Below the pieces are notes generated by a model, which ran no database searches, was not told where the DNA came from, and saw only the letters and a program-made list of their open reading frames with translations. This document shows positions 34,376-46,689 of a DNA stretch of 64,000 bases, piece by piece. The stretch lies in contig JAGYXB010001614.1 in the NCBI GenBank assembly GCA_022495005.1, forward strand, positions 62,001-126,000, written 5' to 3'. Position 1 is the first letter of the stretch, and every line of letters begins with the position of its first letter. The stretch comes from Rhyacophila brunnea. Its lineage: Eukaryota > Arthropoda > Insecta > Trichoptera > Rhyacophilidae. Made by a program: the position numbers and the translations under genes.

Positions 34376-35243
34376 AAAAACTAATAAAATTGATTTACTT
34401 TATACAATATATTACTTTTTTGGTTTTTTTGAAACTTTTCGAAATCATAGTTTAAAAAAATAGTGTTTATGACGTGATAAACCTTGATTTTAGTCTACAG
34501 CGCCGACAACACTATGCCCTAATCTTGCATGCTACAAGTTTGAAGTCAGTTTCTTCATTAAATTTGACCTCCTAAGCTTGGCAGGTACATTTTTTATATA
34601 ATACAAACAATTCTTATATAATTCATTAGTATGTAAATAATTTCTGGAAAGTACCGAGTTCTTCGACTCGTAATATCTTCCAACTTGATCGCTGGGTTGA
34701 CGTGTACTAAAATATTGCAATTGTTGAGTGACGTAGTATAGCAAATTAACTTTAAGTGATGTTTCGGATGATTAAATTTAAAAAAATGAACAAGCTGTCA
34801 CTTTCATGATAAGTTTTTCATAATCCAATTTATAAAAACCTTCTTCAAGAAAACAATCCACTTCCTTTCTGTGTATACACATAGTGGTATTGCGCGGATA
34901 AGAAAAGGATCTCACGAGATCAGTGAGAATTTAAGAGGCCTTTCCGTTCGGGAAAATCCCATCACAAAAGAATGTGTTTTATGTCATCACGTCATTCGGC
35001 GACATCTATCCATACTTTGAGTCGTCGACAATTGCATTACACAAATTGATCCCATGAGGGTTCGGTCTCGATTCCATTCGCAAAGGTTTTTCACGTTTAA
35101 TTGGTATGTCATTGTTACACCGCAAAAAGCTCACCACCTATTGTAGCTTTTTTATTTTCAAAGTTGTCACGAGCAGTTTAATTAGAACTATTCTATGGGA
35201 TATGTATATAATAGTGAATGTGTATTTTATTTATTATATATAT
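34376..35243. other. AT-rich with one complex low-copy patch
   Basis: The section at 34860-35100 is more complex in sequence and not repeated in the window. The rest is featureless. No coding pattern is seen. Confidence 0.4.
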
Positions 35244-35487
35244 ATTTTTTTTCGACCATATCTGACCCTAATAGGAACATATATGGGCCTCCACAGAGTA
35301 GAAGTTTGTTTTAACAGATTTTGTTTTTACGAGAAATGGATGTCAGCCACTTGCTCACTCTATTAGGTCCATACTCTGACTCATACACAAATTGTAAAAC
35401 AATATGTGTACTTATAAGACCCAGGATTCTAACCTGGGACCCACGACGCTATAGGCTGACGCTTAAGCCGCGCGGCCAACGTGGGTG
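35244..35487 (-). repeat. SINE-A copy (reverse)
   Basis: It is complete from TTTTTTCGACCATATCTGAC to the head complement ACGCTTAAGCCGCGCGGCCA. The B box complement is GGATTCTAACC (one change). Confidence 0.85.
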
Positions 35488-37920
35488 TTTATTATATAGA
35501 TACATATTTATCATCAAAATCATTAGCTAATGTCAATCCACTGCTGAACTGTCTGAACTACATTGTAGGAAGGCCGAAATGCAACTGATTTATTGACTGT
35601 TATTTCGTATTCGTATCATTGTCTATGCTATATAAATGAGCATAGACAATAATCCGTCAGTTGTAGGGTTGAGTAACCTCTATACCGCTCACTAATTTAT
35701 TTATTGTGTAGCTTGTAATCATTAATGCTATCTATGAATAATTGTTAAAAAAAGATTCCTTTTATCTTCTTTTACAAACTTTACACTAAACTAATGCGCA
35801 ATACATTTGACCACGGTGTCAACTATTTGTATTCGGAGAAACTTGACAAGAACCCGCGGCAAATTGGGAAGAGCGGCGGAAAATTGGAAAAAGACAGGTG
35901 CAGACCACCACTTAGGCACCCCTGCAGAAATGCGGAATACACTACCCCTAGCTTTTCTTCGTCCTACTTGCAATTAAGTGACATTATTCAACCTTACGTT
36001 GTATTCTTTAGTACTATGAACGTTCTAAATGTATTTCTAAGTGAAACTTTTCATATAATTTTTGTAAAGTAAATTCAACTACTGTAGAGTCAAAATACTG
36101 CTAAATAAGTACCATAAGCCGACTAAAAAAGAAAAAGAAAAAAACTATCGAAGTCGAGTGGGAGTCGACCCCACATCTATCGCATTCCAGCCAATTTACT
36201 TCAACAATTTAGCCACTCGTTCTATACCTGGCCAGATACCAATATTTTTTCTCATGTGTATTTCTAGGTGTACCAAATTACGTAGGTATCTCCTGTTATA
36301 CTTTAGTACGTATTTATTAACTCAAAGTCATAAGAAGTATTAAAGGAAACGTGAAAACAACTTCTTTTCAATGTTGTTTAATATCCTGCTATATTTGAGT
36401 CGGCCGGCCAACTGCGGAAAAACTCGTCGCTCACTGCGGGTTAATGGAAATTTCATCAATAATATAAGAGAAATCGTCTGTTGAAACTTATGTTCTTATC
36501 AAACTTAAGAAAATCGTTTGTTTATTTCACCGATTGGTTGATTTAAAAATGTTTAATTTCTAGCATACATAATAGTATTATAACCTATGTATATCGTCAT
36601 TCAATTTTTGTCATACAGGAATAGCTTTAAAAACTTTTTTTTTCAATATTAATCATAATAATTAATTATATTGTTAATAAAATTATTTTTCTGTAGTTGC
36701 TACAGCTTATGAACACAGTATATTTTTATAAATAAAACATAATTAAACACATAAATTATTTCTTCATATGGAGCTATATTGTCGATTATTATTTAATATT
36801 ACATAATATTATATAATATATTACTTTTAATTGTATTAATTCTATATAATTGCTAAGATCAAATGACCGCGATTCATTTTATATATAGATTCAATTTTAA
36901 TATATTGTGTTCTTTGAAACAAAGTAACTTTTATTATAATAATTATCATCTTTGAACAAGAACATCTATTATGTAAATATTATGTACAATTATTTTTTAG
37001 GTTGTATAACTATTAAATTGTATTATTAATTAAAATACTTTTTGTTCTTAGTATTCAATGATATTATGTAATATTAATAATGATAATATAAATAACTGTA
37101 AAATATATGATTTATATTAGTTGAAAATATCTTACCAAATGAACTAATCGGTCGTGATTATTCAATAAAATTAAATAAATATTACACACAGTATTTTACT
37201 TTAATTAATACAAAACATTTATCCAGTAACAATTAATAGATAATAATCGTAGACACCATTAAAGTACCTAATTGAAAATTTATTTGACATATAGTATCAA
37301 CTTACAAAAAATTCGACAAAATATTTTATTATTTTACATTATCAAATCAAATCAAATTTATTTTGTATGTGTATGTTTGATACTTAAAAAATTTAAATAG
37401 TTAAACAAAATAGTTTAGTAGAAGCTCAAATATATAATAATTAGACAGATCATAAATTTATAAGTGTGGATCAATATAAAAGGTTAAGACGACTAAGAAG
37501 ATTGTATGTTTCAAGTAGCAAATATTATACTTTTAAAGTCCACATCTGTCAAAAAACGCTATCAAATCGTTATATACAAAAACGTTAACACTTGATTTTT
37601 TATTAGGGCTTTAATGAGATAAAATCTATGTATATTAGTGTTGCAAACAAGAACCGGACAATTTCTTAAATGCCAAAATCCCGAAATTCCGAATAATAAA
37701 TTTACTGTATCAACTTTTAATAGCTAAAATGCATTCGATTACAATTTCAAATCTGATAAGACAACCCAGCCCGTAACAAACAATAGAATTAACTATCACA
37801 AAAATGCAAACAATGATACTTAGATACTTCAAACGTACAATCGACCCCTCTTTGAATATTAGGTCGAAACCGGTTACTGACGGTTTTATTACAAGGAGTT
37901 GCAACACAGACAAGTAAAAA
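35488..37920. other. AT-rich sequence, no gene called
   Basis: Positions 35790-35960 form a less AT-rich patch with opposing short frames, with no motif I can identify. Positions 36150-36245 have a run, GGGAGTCGACCCCACAT, that could be the complement of a tRNA-like head, but no partner was found. 36600-37700 is extremely AT-rich. Nothing else is seen. Confidence 0.4.
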
Positions 37921-37929
37921 TATTATATT

Positions 37930-38235
37930 CGTGGGTTTCATGGTGTTGTGAATGAAGAAGTCAAGATTTGGTGTTTGATCCGATGAATGGAGGAGCGAGT
38001 TTTATTTGCAGCGTAAACAGTCGGTTCAAGAGTATGTTACAGTAGTTATGTTACAATACTTATGATACTGTTCCGAGGTCTGAGTCCTGGTAGAATGAGA
38101 TGTTGTGCGGAGCGATACAGGGACTGACGTACTGACAGACCGAGAACTTATATTTGAGTGACATCTCTAACGAATTATGATCCGCTATTTATTGGCGTTC
38201 CTACTCACAATCAAAATAATATCTTGAAAATAATA
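37930..38235 (+). mobile_element. LTR-like segment related to the solo LTR at 59553
   Basis: GAGTTTTATTTGCAGCGT and the later TTGAGTGACATCTCTAACGA plus CTATTTATTGG align in the same order and similar spacing with 59628-59740. Ends and TSD cannot be fixed. It is probably a diverged LTR of the same retrotransposon group. Confidence 0.4.
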
Positions 38236-39996
38236 TTTATAAAATATTTATTATAATTGACTCAGCTAGTCTATATGGAGTTTACGTCATTGGATATGGC
38301 TGACTATGTGAAAAAATGGATATTGCGAAAATTATAATTGCAGTAAGCAATTTACTGAGTTTTCCATAATTATACACTACGGGAAATGGATAAAAAAGAA
38401 TTGTATTTGTAATTACCGTCAGTTATTTAATATCGCCGATCAATATGCTGATACGGATTAAATTGTTTATCCCCATAATATATTTTATTTAAATAATATT
38501 ACAAATTTCAAAAATTAGCTAGGTATATAATGAATATTTTACATAGTACCAAATGCTGAAAAATCTAGGCTCCGGATCTACAGCGGATATAGTAAATGAT
38601 GAGATGAGAAGGAAGTTTATTTAAAAAATTCAAGGGAAAAAAAGGAATTCAAGAAAATTAACATTGATAGATTTGAGAAAACATAAATATTGTACATTGT
38701 ACGCTATCTGTCTTGATCTGTAAAATATAAACCATTCTGAATCCAATTTTGGTTATCAGGAGCTTGTGGCCCTGGTTCATTTTGTAGACTCTGTAAAACA
38801 TTTGCGAACTTTAAAAACAGTTCCTAGTCGTGCTGTTTATTCATTTCATTCATTCATTTATTCTTATTCCGTTTTGACATCTCATAATAGAAGAGATTGA
38901 AGTGAAGTTAGTCATCATATAATTCTATGTATTGCCACCAAATAGAAATGTTTACTCCATCCTTTCGTACAGTAGAATTATAAAATAAATGTGAGAAAAT
39001 AACTGATAAATTATTTAAAGTTCATAATAATTATTCATTTATAATTATTAAATTTATATGGTACCGTTCGCATACTTTCAGACACATTAACAATTTCAAA
39101 ATTTTAAATTAATGATCGGGGAATGAAATTTTATAAGTTTGCCATTATGTGGACGCCATGATACATTATGACGTCACATTGTGACGGATTACATTTACAC
39201 TCATGCATACAAATTAGCAGTATTTAGCCTATAAAGTATTTGGGAATCTCATGCATACAACCCTAAGTCCTCAAAATAGTTCACGGTCTTTCAATGTATC
39301 AATGTACAAACTATTCGTACTTATGTAGCTTGATTTAAATAATCTGAAATATCTATCAAGTATTGTAGAATAACGACACCTTTTAGTTTTAGCCGAAGTT
39401 CTTTACTGGTAAACCATTTTTTTTAAATAATGATGGGTGTACTTTTACTATAATATAATTATGGTTAAAACATATTTAAAAAAATGATTCACGTAGAAGA
39501 ATGAAGAAAAAATATAAACTGAACTCCAAGTTCAAGGTGTAAAACACAATCTCGTTTTTTTGAGAAATATCTTTACCTTACGTTCTCAAATTACCACTCA
39601 ACCGTAATCCTTAGAAGATATAAGGCCAAAGAAATGGTGCCCTTCCAACTTACAATTGAAAATAAATTAGCAACCATTCACTTTTATTATTAGCTCGAGG
39701 GGAAAGTTTCTTGAAACGCAGTACCTCTTATTTGTCAAAAACTCATTACTACTAACCTTTAGCACTATTTGAGACATTGAAAGAGAATATTGAGAAGTAC
39801 CCACTTAATAGAATAGTTAATAAATATATCTACAAAAGGAAGAGAGAGATATATTTTTTCAAATTAACAAGATATTGAGTATATTATTATTCCTATATTT
39901 AAAATGAATAAGAGACGAGTTGAATCATTGGCACTGAATAGAAATCATAGTATTACACATAACATCACAATGTTCGAGATCATGAGAGAAATATAT
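38236..39996. other. AT-rich sequence without identified features
   Basis: No gene or repeat is recognised. CATGATACATTATGACGTCA at 39157-39176 carries a CRE-like TGACGTCA site. Confidence 0.45.
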
Positions 39997-40816
39997 AGAG
40001 TGGAGGTTTTTTCAACAGATTTATGTTTTAACGAGAAATGAATGTTAGCCACTTGCACAACCTATTATGTAGGGATTATAATACTGGTATTTCAAAACCG
40101 GTATGCAATTATTTATCGATGTTGAAATACCGGTTTCAAAAATCTAAAATACCAGTATTTTGGTAATACACGTTTATGTTTTTTGAAGATGAATTATATG
40201 TGATTTTTTTCATTACTTACTACTATAATATTGTATATTATTAAGATTTGTGTATAAGTTGAATGCTGCCTAAACGCAAATAATTTGACTGAAACGAACA
40301 TAAGTTAAATAATAATAAAACAAAATCCTTCAATGAATTAACATATTTCAAGAAAGAAAACATCCGTGACAAATATTTCCAATTATTCTATAACTAATGA
40401 TCCAACGGTGATTCTAACAAAGTTGAATTTGAGAGAGATTTTCCTGTAAGTACCTGGATTATTTGTAAAAATTCTAGCCGTTGTAAAATATTATTTTCTA
40501 TACATATTTATAAAGGTCAACATAATAAATGTAGGTAGGTTCTTAAGGTTTCTATAAAATATTGTTTTAAATAGATTTTAATAGCTATATTTATTGATAG
40601 ATACTTCATTTTTTCTATAATATATTTTGACGAATACCGGTATTCAATAAGAAATACTGAAATACCGGTATTGATATATTCATTCGGTATTCGGTCAACG
40701 GCTGGTCGGTCTCAAGTGGACATGCACCAGTAGATGTGTCCATACCAAAAGTAGTCATTCGGTATTGCAATCCCTTCTATTACGTATTTCATATTATGAC
40801 TCCAAACACAAATCTG
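39997..40816 (-). repeat. SINE-A copy (reverse), split by a hAT element
   Basis: The SINE body runs from GAGTGGAGGTTTTTTCAACA to CACTTGCACAACCTATTATG (to 40069). It resumes after the hAT insertion as CTATTACGTATTTCATATTA and TGACTCCAAACACAAAT (40777-40816). The head beyond that is missing. Confidence 0.75.
40062..40784 (+). mobile_element. hAT-like element with CCGGTATT blocks (707 bp), 8-bp TSD
   Basis: The element spans 40070-40776. Ends are TAGGGATTATAATACTGG and CGGTATTGCAATCCCTT. Flanks CTATTATG (40062-40069) and CTATTACG (40777-40784) differ at one base and correspond to SINE sequence. Both ends are rich in AATACCGGTATT palindromes. Near the right end a piece of about 80 bp is bracketed by CATTCGGTATT repeats (40681-40765) and is absent from the relative at 63420-63800. 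There is no transposase. Confidence 0.8.
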
Positions 40817-41752
40817 CCATATACGACATGATAAGCCACCACGATATCATTGGCCCATCATGGGCATACAAAAATCATAATATATATAGTACCTATATGA
40901 AATAATTTAGTAAAAAAATTATACTGAATATAAAACATTTTTCCTGCTTTAGTAATATTTTTTTTTTATTAAGTAAGTATATCATTCATCTTTACCTGTT
41001 TTTTTTATTAAAATCTCATGTTGAATTAATATTTCGTTACGAACACAGCGTTTTTTTTAATAAATATACAAAATGTGTACATACTTAATTCCTTAAATAT
41101 TTTTTTGTACATAAACGAAGGTTGTGAAATATTATATCTTACTTTCTTTAATAATTCATTCAATATAAATGTAAGCACTTTAATAAAATATGTTTATAAT
41201 TATTGTTATGCTCACAAACAGAGCTGTAGTGAGATTTTTTTGGCGCTCGACACAAACTATGTATCGTAAGGCTGTCATAACGGTCTTTTAAAATAAGAAT
41301 TATAATATATCATAATATTATGATAGATGAGTGAATTGGGAGGTGTGATACTCGTGCAGTGTTACCAACAATAAAACTCGATTGAAAATTTCAAAACTCA
41401 AAAAAAAAGAGTCAAACGATAGCTCAAAATACAACAGATCGCATTCGGGGGAAAACTTCTATCATTGATTATACTGCATGCGCGCGTCATATCCATAACA
41501 ATAACATTAATCATAAAACATAACAAAGTGTCAAATGCACGTATAAATTGATGGAATGTCAACAAAACCAGAGTTTGACGTGGCGCTTTCACTCATTCAG
41601 CGCCCTAGGCATATGCCTAAAATGCCTACCACATCACGACGGCTCTCCTTCTTTTAATATAGTAAGTATATTTGAACGGTTTTAAATTATTAATAACATA
41701 AATTGTAATATAGTCATAGTAACAACACAAACGTGGACCCGCCCAACCAATC
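40817..41752. other. AT-rich sequence without identified features
   Basis: No gene is seen. Frames at 41075-41269 and 41398-41592 lack motifs. Confidence 0.45.
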
Positions 41753-42180
41753 CGCACCGCATTACACTCGGTCTTAATTGACCGTATCACGAGGCCCTAT
41801 ATTTTAGTATGAATCATCAGCAATTTTTACAGCTGAGAATTTCTCAGGAGCAGCTACCCAATAATGAGGTCGCCACATACTCAAGTATGATTTTACTTCG
41901 TTTAAATTTGCTTCCCATGGGAAAAAGGACCACATAGTAGTAAAAAATATAAAAATTATAAATAGTATTATTATCAAAAAATGTTTCAAAACAAAGCTAA
42001 TTCAAAGCTCTTCACGTGCACAGTAAAACATTGCAAAATATATATAATACAATAAATGGCGACCAGATCGGATGACCTGATGAGCCCAACAACTGGTTGT
42101 ACTGACTTGTATATCTCTTCCCTTTCCGTACACATTTCAGGACATTACCAGAGCATGTGGTATACATCTAATATTTTTCC
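41753..42180. repeat. Direct-repeat unit 1 of a duplicated block
   Basis: Landmarks in order are CGGTCTTAATTGACCGTATC, GAATTTCTCAGGAGCAG, AAATGGCGACCAGATCGGAT, and CTCTTCCCTTTCCGTACACA. All recur in unit 2. On the minus strand a frame at 41804-41989 would give a hydrophobic leader (ILFIIFIFF) followed by a short tail, but it opens with TTG, has no in-frame upstream ATG, and is not kept open in unit 2. I do not call a gene. Confidence 0.65.
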
Positions 42181-42231
42181 ATATTAACAATGAAGTTAAT
42201 GGTCCCACCAAACCACAGTCGTCCTGCACAA

Positions 42232-42458
42232 TTTTGACCATTTCCGATTATAATATGGGCTTCTATAGAGTAGAGGTCTATATTAACAGATTTTTGTTTT
42301 ACGAGAAGTGGATATTAGTCACTTGCTCAACCTATCAGGTCAATACTCTGACTCCAACACAAATTGAAAAATAATGTGTGTATTTTACAGACCCAGGATT
42401 CGAGCCTGGGAGCGAGGAAACTATAAGCCGACGCGTAAACCGCACGGCCATCATGGGC
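42232..42458 (-). repeat. SINE-A copy (reverse)
   Basis: It lies between the two direct-repeat units. The body complement is complete, and the B box complement GGATTCGAGCC is nearly intact. The head ends at CGCACGGCCATCATGGGC. Confidence 0.85.
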
Positions 42459-42464
42459 ATGTCG

Positions 42465-42850
42465 CACAAAACCCGGTCTTAATCGGGCCGTATCATAGGA
42501 CCCGATTTTTGATATGAAGCATTATTTTGTATGACTGAGAATGTCTCAAGAGCAGTTACCACACATAATGTACTTTGACTGAGTTTAAATAGACGTATTC
42601 AATAAATTGTGGCAATGATAATGGGGAACACAGAAGAGTAAAAATAGCATTATCAAAAGAAAACACAAAACAAATCTTATTCAAAACTTCACGTCCGCGG
42701 TAAAAAGCCGCATTTTTTTATGTAACAAATGGCGACTAGGTTGGACCGATGGCAAAATAGCTGGTTGGACTGACTCAGCGTCTCTTCCCTCTCCGTACAC
42801 GTTCCAGGATATTCCCAGAGAATGTGGTTTACATCCTGTATTTCTCCTTC
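42465..42850. repeat. Direct-repeat unit 2 of a duplicated block
   Basis: It parallels unit 1: CGGTCTTAATCGGGCCGTAT, GAATGTCTCAAGAGCAG, AAATGGCGACTAGGTTGGAC, and CTCTTCCCTCTCCGTACACG. The similarity is clear but with many substitutions and small indels, so the duplication is old. The identity of the block is unknown. Confidence 0.65.
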
Positions 42851-43465
42851 CTAACAATTAATATAGTTTTTTAGGCGTATATTATGGACATTAGTGTAAA
42901 AATTAATAAATTTAAAATGAAATACCGAGTTGGCTGGCAATCATGTTTCAAGATTTACATTTGAGACTTTATATATCATTATCTAGTCTCAAGTAATACA
43001 AATCAAAATAAACAAAACAAAATGTTCTGTATCAATTTTTATTAATAATATAATTTACTTTGTCTCTTATTATTTATTTGCCTTATTGACTTTTTATATG
43101 TAGTTATTGGCATCATTTTAACTAGTAAACAAAACATTCTTTATCCGTTATCTTTGGCCGTCTTTTTCGAATCTAATATACGCATGATAGGCCGGCAAAT
43201 AACAAATAGCATTTCCGGTAGAACAGAGATCTGCAACCTTGTTTTTACTCGTAAATTTCACCAATATCCAAAAAAAACATTAATAAAGAAAAGCCTACTA
43301 AGGTACAACTAAGCTTTTTATGTAAGTTTTATTATCGCTGATTCGCGAACAATTCGTGAACAATCAGAAGTTTATTTTTCAAACTATAATAGTTTGAAAA
43401 AGTTATTAAGTAAAAATTAGTTAAAACCAAAGAAAAGTAAAAGTTTGGAATAAACAAAATTTATT
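42851..43465. other. AT-rich sequence without identified features
   Basis: Nothing recognised. Confidence 0.45.
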
Positions 43466-43469
43466 TTTT

Positions 43470-43690
43470 ATTTTTTCAACTCTTTTTTTAAGCACCGAGG
43501 TGAATGGTTGCTACATCAGTTTCGTGTAGCTTCGTTTCGGTACAAGGAAACATGGCACTAAAATCTTTTCGTTCAGACATGTTTATAGCGTCATGGAAGG
43601 GGGCAGCGCACAAATCACGGCTGCATTTATTATACATGACGGGCGAAGATGGGATAACTCGAATCATATCCTCATGCGCTGCTTAATTAT
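43470..43690 (+). mobile_element. R1/I-like LINE 3' UTR fragment
   Basis: CTTTTTTTAAGCACCGAGGT, GTTGCTACATCAGTTTCGTG and CAGACATGTTTATAGCG match 22960-23080. ATACATGACGGGCGAAGATG matches the last part. No coding part is present. The 60-codon frame here is therefore not a gene. Confidence 0.6.
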
Positions 43691-43878
43691 ATTTTTTTAA
43701 ATCATGAGGATTTAAGCTACGACTGAGCAGCAAATTGTATGTAAAACGTCACGCTGACAAATTAGATGTTTCCTTAAGACCTTGTAAAATGTGTACTTAT
43801 TAATATATTTTTCTCATCCAAATTATTTCAAAATCAATCATCGATTCGCGCAACTTATGTATGTTGATTTACCGCACA

Positions 43879-44082
43879 ATTGTGTTTAGCGATGAGGCTT
43901 ATTTTTAGGAGATCATTATGGATGACATTGACACGGACGAGATGTGGTTTCAACAGGATGGCGCTACGTGCCACACGGCGACTGCAACCATCGACTTATT
44001 GGAATTAAAATTTGGTAATAAATTGATTTTGAGAAAGAGACCTGTTACTAATTGGCCTCTAGGTAGTACGGTCTTTATTTAG
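43879..44082 (+). pseudogene. Mariner/Tc-type (DDE) transposase remnant with internal deletion
   Basis: IVFSDEAYF is followed at once by a stop (43906-43908). In the same frame MDDIDTDEMWFQQDGATCHT and ATATIDLLELKFGNKLI follow, then a decayed NWP box and a stop at 44080-44082. FSDE.hF carries the first catalytic Asp and WFQQDGA.CH the second Asp of this transposase family. About 40-60 residues that normally separate them are deleted. The third acidic residue region is lost after NWPLGS. No TIRs were found around it. It is inactive. Confidence 0.85.
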
Positions 44083-44106
44083 CTACGTATTTTTTTCAAC
44101 TTATGG

Positions 44107-44546
44107 TATAAAATATGAGAACTCTGCCATTCTGGGCAGTGTTGACCTGCGTGTCCCTAATAACTAACTTATAAATCGAAAACATCAGTTGTTTATTCTC
44201 CCAAGGTGCAGAACCAATCTGCCACTGACAATGTCAATTGGGAGGGCGATAAATATGTTCAACCAAATTGCTTCGGGTATTGATACATTCCACTTGCGTG
44301 AGAGTGAGTTTAGTTAAACGCTGTTTTATAAATTCTTAAAATGGGGTCTTCTTAGGAAACTCGGTGTATCTCTTTGAACTTCTATAGATTTATTATTGTA
44401 TTTACACTGCTTTTGTATGTTTATATTATGTTCTTTTATTATTTTTTCCTCTTCTTTATAATAATGTGCCATGTCATGTTGTGAACTTCTTAAACTTATA
44501 ATTTGTAATTTCCACAATTTGTTAATAAAAAAAATGAATCGAAATG
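44107..44546 (+). mobile_element. Jockey-like LINE, 3' end (forward)
   Basis: Codons matching the last 70 or so of the ORF at 26417-27340 can be read in pieces: the segment equivalent to NSAILGSVDL, then PRCRTNLPLTMSIGRAINMF and DTFHLRESEF, with a stop. The 3' UTR runs to ATAATTTGTAATTTCCACAA. Two frame changes and a stop break the coding part. Confidence 0.75.
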
Positions 44547-45373
44547 AACATTGTTTATTTTATTCGTAATATATCACCAGCAGTGCACGAAAATATTGAT
44601 CTTTCGATAAATAAATAATATAAAAAAAAATGTTTTTTTTTTATTTCAATTTAAAATTCTATCGGCCTCAAAAAAGTACCCTTTCTATGCTTTGAATTTA
44701 TTTTACAAGCATTAGGCACACTAGTATATCGCGACACACGGGTTGCGGAACACTGCCGTAGAAGATGGCTGGATATCTAAGAAAATACAGCCGCCCGACC
44801 GTGAAACTCGTTCCTAACTCGATTTCCCTCCATTCTTTCTCCTCTCATCTACTTCTTCCTTCCCCCATTATATTGTAGTAGTACCCACTCGACAATCGAT
44901 CCTCCGGCTGCGGTAATGTGAGTAGGATGTTTCTTCCCTTTTTCTAGCAGCTTTAGTAGCTATTTCCCGGTATTGTGGGGGACGCCTCAAAAGAAACGCT
45001 CGAATTTAATAGCCAGCAAAAGAAACACAACAATATTGCAGTTTATTTTCTATTAACCCATAATCTGTAAGCTCTAAATAAGTAGGCGCTTATGTAGTTA
45101 GTTGGTTATTAATATTTTTAACGTTCCCTTTGATATCAAATATTTTCTTCCACACAATTTGTATTATTTAGAATCTAAAAAATATACATTATAAAAAAAC
45201 AAGCATCATTTAAAATTTAAAAGTAATAAAATGTTTATAACTACCAAATAATATATTTACTAACTATATCTATAATTTGGTATTTGAATTGGTTTTTTTT
45301 TGTAATTTTACTGAAGCTTTGACTGCGACTCGCTGTCATATCGCCTCTTCTCTTCTAGAAGGGGATCCGTCGA
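44547..45373. other. No gene called
   Basis: Around 44725-44765 the sequence CGGGTTGCGGAACACTGC resembles a hAT right end (GGTTG.GAACCACTG). Positions 44790-44990 are less AT-rich and CT-rich. Nothing else is recognised. Confidence 0.4.
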
Positions 45374-45932
45374 TCAGATCCTCACTCCTATTCTGTTAAA
45401 TAACTTTAAAATTTTGCCTAGCTCTTCCGTCTTACCCACCGCCAGGACACCCTTCAATTCGTCAACATTCTCATAGACATCCGCAATTCGCAGCTGTACC
45501 CTGTAAAGTTCATATTTAGGGCATTGTAGTGCTATATGTACAATGTCCTCTAAAACATGTCATTCATCGCAGAGTTGCGATTTGCTTCTTCCCATGAGGA
45601 CATCAAATCTTTTGCCCATTTTGTGCCCTGTTCTTAGCCTCAGTATTAACTTAAGCTCATTCTTCGTCAAAGAAGACTCTACAAACCAGGGCACCTCTCG
45701 TGGTGATGGTAGAATAGACTTACTCCATTTCCCCTTTTCTAATAATTCCCTATGGTGAAAATCTATCCACATACTTTGGCCCATTTTCTTTATAGCCTCA
45801 TTCCAGTCCAGGTTTTCTGGTACCCACTGATATGGTACCCCTGAATGGCCAGCTTCCTTTGCCAGATCATCCGCCATTTCATTGCCCTCAATGCCCATGT
45901 GCGATGGGATCCATTGAAGGCATAGATCTCCT
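45374..45932 (-). pseudogene. RNase-H LINE ORF2 C-terminus, copy 2 (one nonsense codon)
   Basis: Minus-strand frame: DLCLQWIP then SHMGIEGNEMADDLAKEAG, which is the last catalytic block of retroelement RNase H (the Asp in EMADDLA). LKLILRLRTGHKMGKRF and GRSKSQLCDE follow. A TGA then occupies the position where the copy at 23478 has Cys (KCDVLEDIVH). Beyond it the frame stays open through HVLEDIVHIALQCPKYELYR to a stop at 45374-45376. It is otherwise intact, so the stop may be a recent loss. The 5' part before about 45932 is absent. Confidence 0.88.
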
Positions 45933-46149
45933 GATTTATTTATTTGAAATAATTGTATATGGTAGTGGTATGTGGTATAAACAAAAAATAAATTTAGCTA
46001 ATCAAAATTAACACACTGGATAGAATTGAAAATTTTGGAATTAATAGTCTCTGTTCTGATCTCGGTGTAAGGATAATAATGAAAACAAAATAAGGTAAGT
46101 AATATAAAAAAACGACACATAATTCTTCTTCTTTTGCCATATCCGCCCC

Positions 46150-46686
46150 TTAACTGGAGCATATGGACACCACGCGGCGCCTCCAAGAATCCCTGTCGCT
46201 CGCCAGTCTTCTTGCTTCGTTCCAGGTCAAACCAGCATCCCGTAGCTCCACCGTATATACTCTGTAGATTGTATTTAGCTGTCTTCCAGGACGCCGGAAT
46301 CCGGTCGGCTTGAAGAACAGGCAAGCCAGGTTGATGTTCTCTTCTGGCATCCGCAGCACGTGGCCGAGCCAGGTCCAACGTCACCTCTTCCCTCTCAGCG
46401 TGATGAGAGGCTGCTTGGTGCGTTCTCTTATCTCCTCGTTGCTCCTAAAGTCATACCACCGCACACCCAGTATTCGTCGCAAACATCTGTTTTCGAAGCT
46501 CAGCATACGGTTGCTCTGAGCCTTCGTAAGGTGCCATGATTCGCTACCGTAAAGCAGCACCGTCAGAATGCAAGCGTCGAAAAGGCGGCATTTGGTTTTG
46601 ACCGAGTACAATCGTGAGTCCCATACATTCCGCATCGAGTTGAATGTCATAATACTTACATAATATACATTAAATAAAAAAAACAC
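46150..46686 (-). pseudogene. Non-LTR reverse transcriptase C-terminal region, frameshifted
   Basis: Minus-strand pieces: CRLFDACILTVLLYGSESWH, LTKAQSNRMLSFENRCLRRI and LGVRWYDFRSNEEIRERTKQ, ending at a stop near 46381. A shifted frame continues with WTWLGHVLRMPEENINLAC, FRRPGRQLNTIYRVYTVELR and DAGLTWNEARRLASDRDSW. These blocks (LYGSE.W, LGH..RM, GLTW.EA..LA.DR..W) are the post-RT thumb and C-terminal motifs of a LINE. The remnant at 1602-1813 belongs to the same group. The N-terminal residues before CRLFDA look like flanking DNA. Confidence 0.85.
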
Positions 46687-46689
46687 TAT

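Noticed and set aside
41804..41989. Small secreted-protein gene (hydrophobic leader)
   Set aside because: It begins with TTG, and the parallel unit at 42465-42850 does not keep the frame open.
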